Part shown: one piece after another, positions 10,042 through 18,785 of the stretch
Layout of the letters: every line of letters begins with the position of its first letter
How positions within the stretch are numbered: position 1 is the first letter of the stretch
Assembly (NCBI RefSeq): GCF_002954685.1
Contig: NZ_MSCN01000001.1
Location: 1,364,309 to 1,428,308, forward strand
DNA from: Polaribacter porphyrae
GTDB taxonomy: Bacteria > Bacteroidota > Bacteroidia > Flavobacteriales > Flavobacteriaceae
DNA: 64,000 nt
Reading direction: 5' to 3'
Notes under the pieces: generated by a model
Databases searched by the model: none
What the model saw: only the letters and a program-made list of their open reading frames with translations
Told to the model about the DNA's origin: nothing
Position numbers and translations under genes: made by a program

Positions 10042-11073
10042 ATGTTGAGTAAAAAAATAATTTTTAGAATTATCCTCATTCTACTTACAGTTACAGGGGT
10101 GATAGCGTATAATTTTTATCAAAAAATTTATGGTGATAATGTTTTAAAAAGTGGAGATTTATTTATTTCTTCTAAAGATGATTTTACCACCCTCAAACAA
10201 AAAATTACTCCTTTTTTAAATGATGTATCTACTTTTGTATGGATTTCCAATCAAAAAAGATTTACAACTCCTAAACCTGGTAGATATATTATTACAGAAA
10301 ACATGTCTAATAATGATATTGTAAATAAATTAAGAATTGGTGAGCAAACACCTGTTAAAATATCTTTCAATAATCAAGATACATTAGAAAAATTTGCTGG
10401 TAGAATTTCTGAACAATTAGATATTGACTCAATAGCTGTTATTAATAGTTTTACTGATAGAGGCTTTTTAGATAAAAATGGATTTACCAAAAAATCTGTT
10501 TTACAAATATGTATACCAAACACTTATGAATTTTACTGGACAGTGAAACCTAATAAATTTAGAGATCGTTTATTGAGAGAATACAACCGTTTTTGGACTA
10601 CAGCAAGATTAGAAAAGGCAAAAGCTTTGAAAATGACCAAGAATGAAGTAATTACTTTAGCTTCTATTGTTCAAAAAGAAACTGCTAAAAAAGTAGAACG
10701 CCCAATTGTTGCTGGTTTGTATCTAAACCGATTAAAAGAAGGATGGCCGCTACAAGCAGACCCCACTATAATTTATGCTATTAAAGAAGTAAAGGGGGAA
10801 GATTTTATTGTAAAAAGAGTTTTAAAGGTAGATTTAGAAATTAACTCACCATATAATACCTATAAAAATAGAGGCTTACCTCCTACTCAAATTTCTATGC
10901 CAGATATTTCTTCTATTGATGCAGTATTAAATGCAGATAAGCATAGTTATTTCTATATGTGTGCAAATATCGATAAAATTGGTTACCATAAATTTGCTAG
11001 AACATTAGCTCAACACAACAGAAATGCAGCTAAATATCAAAATTGGTTGAATAAAAAAGGAGTAAATAGGTAA
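10042..11073 (+). CDS. mltG: Endolytic transglycosylase MltG (YceG-like)
   Basis: MltG cuts nascent peptidoglycan strands at the inner membrane and is thought to set glycan chain length. The protein has a single N-terminal membrane helix (about 6-25), a LysM-like region and the YceG catalytic domain; the catalytic glutamate is in ASIVQKET, followed by the conserved YLNRLKEGWPLQADPT and NTYKNRGLPPTQISMP segments. I chose the ATG at 10042; an in-frame TTG at 10024 is possible but adds only six residues. It is third in the dapF operon. Confidence 0.93.
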   Translation: MLSKKIIFRIILILLTVTGVIAYNFYQKIYGDNVLKSGDLFISSKDDFTTLKQKITPFLNDVSTFVWISNQKRFTTPKPGRYIITENMSNNDIVNKLRIGEQTPVKISFNNQDTLEKFAGRISEQLDIDSIAVINSFTDRGFLDKNGFTKKSVLQICIPNTYEFYWTVKPNKFRDRLLREYNRFWTTARLEKAKALKMTKNEVITLASIVQKETAKKVERPIVAGLYLNRLKEGWPLQADPTIIYAIKEVKGEDFIVKRVLKVDLEINSPYNTYKNRGLPPTQISMPDISSIDAVLNADKHSYFYMCANIDKIGYHKFARTLAQHNRNAAKYQNWLNKKGVNR

Positions 11074-11186
11074 TTATTTAAAATTTAATAATAAAAAATA
11101 TACTATTTACTTGATAATTTCACATTAAGAAACGTTATAGTAGTTCAGTAATGTTAAAAAAACAACTCTTTAACGATAAAATTTAT

Positions 11187-11201
11187 AATTTCGACGAAAT
11201 T
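11187..11201. promoter_or_regulatory. 15-bp dyad upstream of the lysozyme-like gene
   Basis: AATTTCG-A-CGAAATT is a perfect inverted repeat centred about 45 bases upstream of the promoter box at 11237. The 195-base spacer here holds no gene. It may be an operator; no regulator is known. Confidence 0.3.
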
Positions 11202-11236
11202 AATATATTAATTATCAAATACTTATAGATATACTT

Positions 11237-11244
11237 TAAATTTG
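11237..11244 (+). promoter_or_regulatory. -7 promoter box of the lysozyme-like gene
   Basis: TAAATTTG matches TAnnTTTG, 24 bases before the ATG at 11269. Confidence 0.5.
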
Positions 11245-11268
11245 CAACTGTAAAACAAAGAGATTATT

Positions 11269-11850
11269 ATGATCAAAAGGTTTTTATTTTTAGCAAGTAT
11301 TTTGATAGTATTTAATGATGCTACTTCTTATAAAATAACTTTAAAAAAATCTAAAATTGCTACATATCCAGAGGTAATTGACTACAACATTCCATATTTA
11401 CAAAAGAATTATATTGCATTTAAAGAAGCTGTTGCTTTTAAAGAATCTCAAGGAAGATATACAGTTGTAAACACTCTAGGTTATTTAGGAAAATACCAAT
11501 TTGGTAAAACTACTTTACAGCGTTTTAAGATTCATGATACAAATCAATTCTTAAAAAATCCTGAATTGCAAGAAAAAGCTTTTGAAGCTTTGTGTAAAGT
11601 AAACAAATGGATTTTACGAAGAGAAATTAAAAAATTTGCTGGTAAGAAAATTAATGGCATAGAAATTACTGAATCTGGAATTATAGCAGCAGCTCATTTA
11701 AGTGGTGCAGGAAATGTAAAAAAATTCTTAAGAAGTTATGGTAAACAGCATTTTGCAGATGCTTATGGAGCTACAATTTCTCACTACTTAAAGAAATTTG
11801 GCGGCTATGATGTTTCTAATTTAGTTGCTGATAGAAAAGCTACAGTTTAG
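11269..11850 (+). CDS. Exported lysozyme-like (lytic transglycosylase fold) protein
   Basis: The 193-residue protein has a signal peptide and a helical domain that looks like a small lysozyme/transglycosylase fold. The segment AFKESQGRYTVVNTLGYLG with Glu in KESQG resembles the catalytic helix and beta-hairpin of that superfamily, and AAHLSGAGNVKKFL resembles its C-terminal helix. It is probably involved in peptidoglycan cleavage or remodelling, next to mltG. The family is inferred by motif shape rather than recognised by name. It has its own promoter and converges on the methyltransferase gene with only 6 bases between stops. Confidence 0.6.
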   Translation: MIKRFLFLASILIVFNDATSYKITLKKSKIATYPEVIDYNIPYLQKNYIAFKEAVAFKESQGRYTVVNTLGYLGKYQFGKTTLQRFKIHDTNQFLKNPELQEKAFEALCKVNKWILRREIKKFAGKKINGIEITESGIIAAAHLSGAGNVKKFLRSYGKQHFADAYGATISHYLKKFGGYDVSNLVADRKATV

Positions 11851-11856
11851 AAAGAT

Positions 11857-12561
11857 TTACTTTTGTATAATAAAAATAGCTGGTTTTTTATGCAAATCTG
11901 GTTTATAGTGTTTCCAGTCTTTAACAGTCATCGTTTTTATAAACTCTGTTTGTAGAGTAATATCAGAAGCTATACATAAGTTTGTATGTGGAGAGAGTAC
12001 CGTTTTTAATTCAGTAAACATTTTTTCATTTCTATAAGGTGTTTCAATAAAAATTTGAGATTGATTTTTATCTCCAGATATTTTTTCTAGCTCTTTAATC
12101 GCTCTTCTTCTTTCGGCTCTTTCTATAGGTAAATAACCATTAAAAGCAAAATTTTGACCATTCATACCAGAAGCCATCATTGCTAATAATATTGATGATG
12201 GTCCAACCAAAGGAACTACTTTAATATTTTTTTCATGAGCTAATTTCACGATACTTGCTCCTGGATCTGCAACTGCTGGCACACCAGCTTCAGAAAGTAA
12301 CCCAACATTAAAACCTTGCTCACATACATCTAAATATTTTTGAGTTTCCTCTTCAATAGCATACTTGTCTAATAATTTTATTGTTAATGTTGGTTGTTGT
12401 TTTTTTGGTGCTATTTTCTTGATAAATCGTCTTGCTGATTTTTCATTCTCAACAATATAATAATCAATTTGTTCCACAACTTTTTTTATAGAAAGTGGCA
12501 TTACTTCTAGTGGTTCAGTATCACCAAGTGTAGTAGGAATTAAATATAGTTTACCTAGCAT
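11857..12561 (-). CDS. Tetrapyrrole-methylase-fold SAM methyltransferase, RsmI-related
   Basis: The 234-residue protein has the SAM-dependent tetrapyrrole methylase fold. Motifs GKLYLIPTTLGD, SEAGVPAVADPGA and PLVGPSSILLAMMASG correspond to the substrate and SAM sites of RsmI (16S rRNA 2'-O-methyltransferase for C1402). Compared with RsmI the N-terminal GT segment is altered and the protein is shorter, so it belongs to a Bacteroidota side group whose substrate I cannot state. It lies upstream of nothing obvious on its strand and is 66 bases from the phosphatase gene. Confidence 0.8.
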   Translation of the reverse strand: MLGKLYLIPTTLGDTEPLEVMPLSIKKVVEQIDYYIVENEKSARRFIKKIAPKKQQPTLTIKLLDKYAIEEETQKYLDVCEQGFNVGLLSEAGVPAVADPGASIVKLAHEKNIKVVPLVGPSSILLAMMASGMNGQNFAFNGYLPIERAERRRAIKELEKISGDKNQSQIFIETPYRNEKMFTELKTVLSPHTNLCIASDITLQTEFIKTMTVKDWKHYKPDLHKKPAIFIIQK

Positions 12562-12627
12562 CGTATCTGGTTATTTGGCTTTTGCACTAAATTACATAAA
12601 TTGTTTGAGAAACAATTTACAATGAAG

Positions 12628-13077
12628 TTATTTTAATTTATTGACAATAAAATCACAAGCCTCATCTAACATTTTATAAACATTTTCAAAACCTTGATTT
12701 ACTCCATGGTAAGGATCTGGAACAGATAAATTTTTATTAGGATGAGATTCGTTTAAAATCATTTTTACTTTATCCTCATCATTTTTATCTCTCGCTAAAG
12801 AAAGTATGTTTCGATAATTACTATCATCCATAGCATAGATAACATCAAACTCATCAAAATCTTTTGCAGTAAACTTTCTTGCTCTTTGGTTTGTGATATC
12901 TATTCCGTATTTTCGAGCAACTTTGATAGATCTTTTGTCAGGTAAATTGCCTATATGATATGCAGCTGTACCAGCTGAATCAACAAAAACTAAATCTGGG
13001 TTTACTTTTGATTCTAAAATACTTTGTGCTAATGGTGAACGACAAATATTCCCTAAACAAACCATGAGAATTTTCAT
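12628..13077 (-). CDS. Low-molecular-weight protein-tyrosine phosphatase
   Basis: The 149-residue enzyme has the CX5R signature at the N-terminus, Cys7 and Arg13 in VCLGNICRSP, and the general-acid aspartate in VPDPYHG near the C-terminus. The ATG at 13077 is preferred over an in-frame TTG just before it because the beta strand MKILMVCLGN starts the fold. It follows dnaA by 12 bases on the same strand, so the two are likely co-transcribed. Substrates may include tyrosine kinases of capsule export, but none is encoded nearby. Confidence 0.92.
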   Translation of the reverse strand: MKILMVCLGNICRSPLAQSILESKVNPDLVFVDSAGTAAYHIGNLPDKRSIKVARKYGIDITNQRARKFTAKDFDEFDVIYAMDDSNYRNILSLARDKNDEDKVKMILNESHPNKNLSVPDPYHGVNQGFENVYKMLDEACDFIVNKLK

Positions 13078-13089
13078 CAAAAAAAGGAA

Positions 13090-14517
13090 TTAAAAAGTTA
13101 ACTTCTTGGTTAAATCTTCAACGTATTTTCTAAATTGTTTGTCAGTTTCTGTTAGGTTATCAACAGTTTTGCAAGCATGTAGTACTGTTGCATGATCTCT
13201 TTGTCCTATTTGATTTCCTATACTTGCCAATGAAGTTTTGGTTAATCTTTTTGCAAAATACATAGCCAATTGTCTTGCTTGTACAATATGACGTTTTCTA
13301 GTTTTAGATTGAAGTGTAGCTACATCCATATCAAAATATTTTGACACTTCTTTTTGTATATAATCTATAGATACTTCACGTTTTGTATTTTTTACAAATT
13401 TATCTACAATCTGTTTAGCCAATTCTAAAGAGAACTCTTTTCTGTTAAAAGAAGCTTGTGCAATCATTGAGATTAAAACTCCTTCTAACTCTCTAACATT
13501 AGACTTTATATTTTTAGCAATATACTCAATAATATCATCAGGCATTTCTACACCATCTCTAAACAACTTGTTATCTAATATAGAAATTCTAGTTTCGTAG
13601 TCAGGTGCTTGCAATTCAGCAGATAATCCCCATTTAAAACGAGATAATAAGCGTTGTTCTATATCTTGCATGTCAACAGGAGCTTTATCTGAAGTTAAAA
13701 TTACCTGTTTTCCATTTTGATGTAAATGATTAAAAATATGAAAGAATACATCTTGTGTACCAGCTTTACCAGATAAGAATTGTACATCATCTATAATTAG
13801 CACATCAATCATTTGGTAGAAATGAATAAAATCATTTCTTGTATTCGATTTTACAGAATCTATAAATTGTTGTGTAAACTTTTCTGATGAAATATATAAA
13901 ACAGTTTTATCTGGATATTTATCTTTTATATCAACACCAATAGCATGTGCTAAATGTGTTTTTCCTAAACCTACTCCACCATAAATTAATAATGGATTAA
14001 AAGAGGTACCTCCTGGTTTATTGGCTACAGCCATTCCTGCAGAACGTGCTAATCTGTTAGAATCACCTTCTACAAAATTTGCAAAACTATAATTTGGGTT
14101 GAGTTGCGACTCTATCTTTACTTTTTGTAATCCAGGAATTATAAAAGGATTTCTTAATTCTCTTTTACTAGATTCTAAAGGAACTGCAACTTTTTGTGGT
14201 TTTAAAGGATTTCTGTTAGAGCTTGGAATTTTTACAGTTTGTGGCCTGTTACTACTGTAATTGTTTTCCATTTTTACATCATAAATCAATTTAGCATCAT
14301 TGCCCAATTGTCTTACTAATGCAACACGTAATAATTTAATGTAGTGCTCTTCTAACCACTCATAAAAAAATTTGCTTGGTACTTGAATGGTCAATGCTTC
14401 TCCCGAAAGTTTTACTGGTTTTATAGGCTCAAACCAAGTTTTGTAGGCTTGTGGCTTAATGTTGTCTTTTATAAAAGACAGGCAGTCTATCCAAACAGAT
14501 TCGGCTGTGTTATTCAT
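13090..14517 (-). CDS. dnaA: Chromosomal replication initiator DnaA
   Basis: DnaA binds DnaA boxes and opens the origin of replication. The 475-residue protein shows domain I (1-85), a linker, the AAA+ domain with Walker A GGVGLGKT at 180-187 and Walker B VLIIDDVQFL, and domain IV with the box-reading helix-turn-helix (GQRDHATVLHACKTV). It is followed by a tyrosine phosphatase gene. The promoter region holds one perfect DnaA box (14599-14607). No gene usually found at a replication origin (dnaN, recF, gyrB, gidA) is nearby. Confidence 0.98.
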   Translation of the reverse strand: MNNTAESVWIDCLSFIKDNIKPQAYKTWFEPIKPVKLSGEALTIQVPSKFFYEWLEEHYIKLLRVALVRQLGNDAKLIYDVKMENNYSSNRPQTVKIPSSNRNPLKPQKVAVPLESSKRELRNPFIIPGLQKVKIESQLNPNYSFANFVEGDSNRLARSAGMAVANKPGGTSFNPLLIYGGVGLGKTHLAHAIGVDIKDKYPDKTVLYISSEKFTQQFIDSVKSNTRNDFIHFYQMIDVLIIDDVQFLSGKAGTQDVFFHIFNHLHQNGKQVILTSDKAPVDMQDIEQRLLSRFKWGLSAELQAPDYETRISILDNKLFRDGVEMPDDIIEYIAKNIKSNVRELEGVLISMIAQASFNRKEFSLELAKQIVDKFVKNTKREVSIDYIQKEVSKYFDMDVATLQSKTRKRHIVQARQLAMYFAKRLTKTSLASIGNQIGQRDHATVLHACKTVDNLTETDKQFRKYVEDLTKKLTF

Positions 14518-14598
14518 GTACTTGTAGAAGCTAGTATTTTATTAATATTTAAACCCTAAAAAAGAGTTTGTGTGTATTTCTTTAAAGCCCTACAAAAG

Positions 14599-14607
14599 TG
14601 TGAATAA
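14599..14607 (-). promoter_or_regulatory. DnaA box overlapping the dnaA promoter
   Basis: On the minus strand TTATTCACA matches TTATNCACA exactly. Its last two bases overlap CACTTTTG (one mismatch from TAnnTTTG), which would start dnaA transcription about 75 bases before its ATG. This is the expected layout for autorepression. Confidence 0.6.
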
Positions 14608-14691
14608 AATTCAGTAAAAAAAAATCAATTTGCTATTGATTATTAACTTTTTTTTGCGTAAAATTCGAATGAATTAAACAATAAATTTAAC

Positions 14692-15090
14692 TTGAACAAG
14701 CATTCCACCTCATTTAGAGTACGTTATGGAGAAACTGATCAAATGGGGGTAGTTTATCACGGAAATTACGCTCAATATTTTGAGCTTGGTCGTATTGATT
14801 GGCTTCGAAAACTCAACATCTCTTACAAAGATATGGAAAATAGTGGAATAATGCTTCCTGTTATTTCTTTACAATGTAATTTTAAAAAATCTGCCTTGTT
14901 TGATGATGTTCTAACTGTAGATACTTCTTTGGTAAAAAAACCTATGGTTAAAATTGAATTTAACTACACTATTACAAACCAAGATAACGAACTGATTTGT
15001 ACTGGAAATACAGTTTTAGCTTTTATAAATATGGAAACGAGTAAACCTACAAGATGTCCTGATTATTTGTTTGAGGGTTTGGGGTTTTAG
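14692..15090 (+). CDS. Acyl-CoA thioesterase, YbgC/4-hydroxybenzoyl-CoA type
   Basis: The 132-residue hotdog-fold protein carries the family motif Y-G-E-T-D-Q-M-G-V-V-Y-H-G-N-Y with the catalytic aspartate in ETDQMG, then FELGRIDWLR. Members hydrolyse acyl-CoA or acyl-ACP esters. The start is a TTG at 14692 because the only nearby ATG is out of frame and quickly stopped; the N-terminal strand fits homologues from this point. It is divergent from dnaA and convergent with the YigZ-like gene. Confidence 0.88.
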   Translation: MNKHSTSFRVRYGETDQMGVVYHGNYAQYFELGRIDWLRKLNISYKDMENSGIMLPVISLQCNFKKSALFDDVLTVDTSLVKKPMVKIEFNYTITNQDNELICTGNTVLAFINMETSKPTRCPDYLFEGLGF

Positions 15091-15114
15091 AATAGTTTTT
15101 TATTTTTTTAAACA

Positions 15115-15723
15115 TCACTGTATCTTTTTCACATCAACCTTAAACAAATCGTCAAAAATGTTAAAAATAATATCAGCTTCTTTTTTTCTTACTGAAATAA
15201 TATAGGTACAATCAATTTCTAATTTTTGTGAAACAATATCTATGGATTCTTCTTTAATAATTCGCTGTACAGCATTCATTTTATCATAATCAAACTTTAG
15301 CTGAAATTGCTCCTCAATGGTTTTTTCTATAATATCTGAAGCTTCTAAAGTAAGTTGAGCTGATTTTTTGTAAGCAGAAATTAGACCACCAACTCCTAGT
15401 TTTGTACCACCAAAATAACGTACAACAACTATTAAAATATTAGTGACATCAAAAGATTGAATTTGCCCGTAAATTGGCATTCCTGCAGAATTATTGGGTT
15501 CACCATCATCATTTGCTCTAAATTTTGGTTTTTCTATCCCAATTTGATACGCATAGCAAAAATGACGTGCTGTGTGATGTTCTTTTTTTAGTATTGATAA
15601 GTAATTTTTAACATCATCCTCACTAAATACAGGATATGCATAGCCATAAAACTTACTTCCTTTTTTTTTGAATATTGTTTCTTTTGATGGTTTAATTATT
15701 GTGTTATATGTATCTTTTATCAT
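15115..15723 (-). CDS. YigZ/IMPACT family protein
   Basis: The 202-residue protein has an N-terminal IMPACT domain (HHTARHFCYAY, DDGEPNNSAGMPI and RYFGGTKLGVGGL motifs, about residues 45-120) and a C-terminal DUF1949-like domain. YigZ-type proteins are conserved but have no settled role; a link to translation control is known for the eukaryotic relative IMPACT. The start overlaps the end of the EamA-family transporter gene by 4 bases, and the genes 15115-18734 form a tightly packed operon. Confidence 0.9.
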   Translation of the reverse strand: MIKDTYNTIIKPSKETIFKKKGSKFYGYAYPVFSEDDVKNYLSILKKEHHTARHFCYAYQIGIEKPKFRANDDGEPNNSAGMPIYGQIQSFDVTNILIVVVRYFGGTKLGVGGLISAYKKSAQLTLEASDIIEKTIEEQFQLKFDYDKMNAVQRIIKEESIDIVSQKLEIDCTYIISVRKKEADIIFNIFDDLFKVDVKKIQ

Positions 15724-16586
15724 GTTGCAAAAGTTACTATTACAATTCCTAAAATTGCCAACACAACTCCCATTTTATTTTTAGTACTAAACTGTTCTTT
15801 AAACAAGACAATACCTATTAAAGTTGATAAAATTACTATCCCAACATTATTTATGGTAAATAAAGTAGAACTTTCAAAACCTTTAGTTTGCAATGCTTTT
15901 ATCAAAAAAATAATTGAAAAATAATTTGGCACTCCTAAAATAATACCAGCAATAATATTTTTAACACCAAAAGGTTTTCTTTTTTTTAAGTATTGAACAC
16001 TTAAAATTATAAATGCAAAAAATGCAGCTATACCAAATAAGATTCCAGAAAAAATAGAAACATCTTCTTTAGGTACATAATTAACCTCTACAAATTTTAA
16101 TGTGGTATCAATGGCACCTGAACCAAAAAATAATAAAATAGGAAATAACAAACTTACATTTTTATGAGTAGATTTTTCCTCTTTACTAGATGCTAAATAC
16201 ACAGCTATTAATGCAATTATAATACCTATAACTTTTAAAAAAGTAACAGATTCTTGATATAAAATAACACCAAATAAAACAGGAATTACTACAGACATTT
16301 TACCTGCTACAGAAGCTACTGAAACTCCATTTTTTTGAGACGTCATTGCCATTACAAAAAAAATGGAAACAAATAAAGCTCCAAGAAAAACAGCACCTAA
16401 AAACCAAGGCTGATTAGGTATTGAAGTAACATTAATACTACGTTCTGCAAATAAAAAACCTAAAATAAAAGCTACTATATAGTTGATGAAAATAGCTTTT
16501 AAAACTTCGATTTTATATATACCAAAGTACTTAAAAATCACAAATAATCCTGAAGAAAATAAAATACTTAAAACTAAATAAATCAA
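15720..16586 (-). CDS. EamA/DMT-family membrane transporter
   Basis: The 288-residue protein has ten predicted membrane helices in two five-helix repeats, as in drug/metabolite transporters of the EamA type. Export of an amino acid, nucleoside or other metabolite across the inner membrane is the family theme; the substrate cannot be predicted. It overlaps both neighbours by 4 bases, which indicates translational coupling between the HAD phosphatase and YigZ-like genes. Confidence 0.88.
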   Translation of the reverse strand: MIYLVLSILFSSGLFVIFKYFGIYKIEVLKAIFINYIVAFILGFLFAERSINVTSIPNQPWFLGAVFLGALFVSIFFVMAMTSQKNGVSVASVAGKMSVVIPVLFGVILYQESVTFLKVIGIIIALIAVYLASSKEEKSTHKNVSLLFPILLFFGSGAIDTTLKFVEVNYVPKEDVSIFSGILFGIAAFFAFIILSVQYLKKRKPFGVKNIIAGIILGVPNYFSIIFLIKALQTKGFESSTLFTINNVGIVILSTLIGIVLFKEQFSTKNKMGVVLAILGIVIVTFAT

Positions 16587-17191
16587 ATTGTATTGGTTTT
16601 AGAAAATAATTGTGTAATGTCTTCTTTTTTTGGAATTAAATTCCAAGTATTAATGCCCAATATTGCAGCTGAATCTGTATTTTCTTTTAAATCATCTACA
16701 AATAATGTTTCTTTTGGCACTAAATTATTTTCAGCTAAAACAAACTCATAAATTTCTTTATCTGGCTTTCTAAAATGAATTTCGTGTGATAAATAAAATT
16801 TTTCAAAACTATTTTTAAATTCATTGTAAAATTCATCTCCTAATGAGTTTTGTACTGACTTTATATGCAAATCATTAGTATTGCTTAATAAGAACAATCT
16901 ATATTTTTTACTAGAAGCTAATTTCTTTAAAAAATCTAATCTTCGTTGAGGAAAATCTAACAATACAGCATTCCAAGCAGCTACTAATTTTTCCTTCGGA
17001 ATTTGAAATTTATTGTAAAAAAAATGAATAAATTCATCAGTAGTCATCAATCCTTTTTCATATTGATGATAAATGCTCATCATTTCTTCTGTAATTTCTG
17101 TTACACCCAAAGTAGCCATAGCTTTATAAGTGCCTTGTTTATCTAAATTGATAAAGATATCACCAAAATCAAATATTATGTTTTTAATCAT
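16583..17191 (-). CDS. HAD-superfamily hydrolase
   Basis: The 202-residue protein has the HAD fold with motif I altered at the start: IIFDFGDIFINLD, where the nucleophile is the first Asp and the usual second Asp is Gly-Asp. Motif II is LLSNTND and motif III/IV is KPDKEIYEFVL ... FVDDLKENTDSA. This pattern (FDFGGVL-like) is typical of the YihX/epoxide-hydrolase-N group of HAD phosphatases. It overlaps ribD by 8 bases; in this context it could dephosphorylate a riboflavin-pathway intermediate, which is only inference. Confidence 0.85.
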   Translation of the reverse strand: MIKNIIFDFGDIFINLDKQGTYKAMATLGVTEITEEMMSIYHQYEKGLMTTDEFIHFFYNKFQIPKEKLVAAWNAVLLDFPQRRLDFLKKLASSKKYRLFLLSNTNDLHIKSVQNSLGDEFYNEFKNSFEKFYLSHEIHFRKPDKEIYEFVLAENNLVPKETLFVDDLKENTDSAAILGINTWNLIPKKEDITQLFSKTNTI

Positions 17192-18248
17192 TTAAATATA
17201 CTTTTAAAGTATCGTTTTTTATTTTTTCTTTAGATACTAATCTACCCTTTAATTGAGGGGCTTTAACTCCTTCTTTAATATTCACATCACTTTTAAAAAG
17301 TCGAGTTTCATCCCAAAGATTAGCATCAATAAAAGTTTGTAGGGTTTGTGTGCCTCCTTCAATAATTACTGATTGAATTTTATGTTTGTGTAAAACGCTA
17401 CAAATTTCTTCTGCTACATGTTGCTGAAAATTTATTTCTTCAAAAAAGATTTGCGATTTTTCATTTTCATTTATAATATTAACATTTACCTTTTCAATAT
17501 TATTCCCTGTTATAAAAATAGTTTTTACTTTATTATTATAAACGTTAGCATTAATTGGAATTCGTAAATTTTGATCTAAAACTATTCTTAGAGGGTTGTT
17601 TCCTGACCAAGTTCTTACATTTAAATTAGGATTATCAGCAATCACAGTATTTGTACCTACTAAAATAGCATGTTCTTGGACTCTCCATTTATGAACTAAT
17701 TGTTGGGAATAGGTATTAGAAATCCAAACTGGAGATTGCTTTTCTTTTTTTATTGGAGCTACGAAACCATTTTGTGTTTCTGCCCATTTTAATATAATAT
17801 AAGGTCTTTTTTTATTTTGAACAGTAATAAAACGTTTATGATGTGCTTTGCATTCATCCTCTAAAACACCAGAAATTACCTTGATTCCTGCTGCTTCTAA
17901 TTTTTGAACTCCTTTGCCAGCCACTAAAGGATTATCATCCAAACAACCAATAACTACTTGTTTAAATTGATGTTTTACTATTAAATCTGCACAAGGAGGT
18001 GTTTTCCCAAAATGTGAACATGGCTCTAAAGTTACATAGATTGTAGACTCTTGTAAAAGAGATTTATTTTTTACATGGTTTATAGCATTTACTTCTGCAT
18101 GATTACCACCATAATTTGATGTAAAACCTTCACTTATAATTTTATCTTGATGCACAATTACAGCACCAACACTTGGGTTTGGTCTTGTGGTACCAATTCC
18201 GTTTTTAGCAATTTGCAAACAGCGTTTTATGTAATCTTTGTGGTCGAT
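17184..18248 (-). CDS. ribD: Riboflavin biosynthesis deaminase/reductase RibD, start codon not canonical
   Basis: RibD performs the second and third steps of riboflavin synthesis. The deaminase zinc site is visible (NHAEVNA and PCSHFGKTPPCADLI) and the C-terminal reductase domain is complete. The only canonical start codon is a TTG at 18218, which would remove the conserved first helix. The frame stays open upstream to 18269, and the residues DYIKRCLQIAKNG align with the E. coli N-terminus YYMARALKLAQRG. The codon aligned with the E. coli initiator is ATC at 18246-18248, so I place the start there tentatively. An ATG-to-ATC change, a rare start, or a base error are all possible. Confidence 0.85.
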   Translation of the reverse strand: MDHKDYIKRCLQIAKNGIGTTRPNPSVGAVIVHQDKIISEGFTSNYGGNHAEVNAINHVKNKSLLQESTIYVTLEPCSHFGKTPPCADLIVKHQFKQVVIGCLDDNPLVAGKGVQKLEAAGIKVISGVLEDECKAHHKRFITVQNKKRPYIILKWAETQNGFVAPIKKEKQSPVWISNTYSQQLVHKWRVQEHAILVGTNTVIADNPNLNVRTWSGNNPLRIVLDQNLRIPINANVYNNKVKTIFITGNNIEKVNVNIINENEKSQIFFEEINFQQHVAEEICSVLHKHKIQSVIIEGGTQTLQTFIDANLWDETRLFKSDVNIKEGVKAPQLKGRLVSKEKIKNDTLKVYLND

Positions 18249-18269
18249 ATTTAAAAAATTAAATTCAGT

Positions 18270-18734
18270 TTAAAATTTTATTTTAACATCTTGAGTATTA
18301 TCAATAAGATAAGTACTTGAATACCCAAAAACTTTATATTTTAAATCTCCCTTAAACTGTACTTTGATACTTTTATTTAAAAGGGAATTTAGTAAACCTC
18401 CTAAAATTCCGTTTTTGTTATTTTCAAAAACGCGTTTTGCTGGTATTGCTACTTTTAATGGTATTGTAAATTGATTTCTTGCTGGTACTTCAAACTCATC
18501 TGAAGAAACTTGGGCAACTTCACTATCATTAATAATTACCTTTATTTCATCCGTAGAAATTTTACCTCCAACATCATTTGGGTTTTGAAAAAAAGCATCG
18601 GCTTTTAGTATAATCGTATCTCTCTTATAGCTAATAAGTTTCAAATTATCAACTTTTATAAAAATTGGTTTCTCTTTAACAGAACAAGAAAAAAGGACTA
18701 TAAAAACCAATACTAAATAGACTATATTTTTCAT
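18270..18734 (-). CDS. LEA type 2 (WHy) domain lipoprotein
   Basis: The 154-residue protein has a lipoprotein signal ending in the lipobox VLFSC, then a single LEA_2/WHy-like beta-sandwich domain (KVDNLKLISYKRDTIILKADAFFQNPNDVG). Such domains are linked to desiccation or stress tolerance, but bacterial copies are uncharacterised. It is the first gene of the ribD operon, and its stop codon lies in the same frame as ribD, 17 codons before the first canonical start. The promoter box TATTTTTG at 18769-18776 lies 35 bases upstream. Confidence 0.8.
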   Translation of the reverse strand: MKNIVYLVLVFIVLFSCSVKEKPIFIKVDNLKLISYKRDTIILKADAFFQNPNDVGGKISTDEIKVIINDSEVAQVSSDEFEVPARNQFTIPLKVAIPAKRVFENNKNGILGGLLNSLLNKSIKVQFKGDLKYKVFGYSSTYLIDNTQDVKIKF

Positions 18735-18768
18735 GAGTACTTATTAAAAAATAACTAAATTGCTTTTG

Positions 18769-18776
18769 CAAAAATA
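18769..18776 (-). promoter_or_regulatory. -7 promoter box of the LEA2-ribD operon
   Basis: TATTTTTG on the minus strand fits TAnnTTTG. Just beside it, TGCTTTTG at 18761-18768 on the plus strand (one mismatch) may serve the divergent GNAT gene. Confidence 0.5.
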
Positions 18777-18785
18777 CAGTATTAA

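Noticed and set aside
14518..14691. Possible replication origin next to dnaA
   Set aside because: Only one DnaA box is present and no origin-linked gene lies nearby; the box is better explained as an autoregulatory site.
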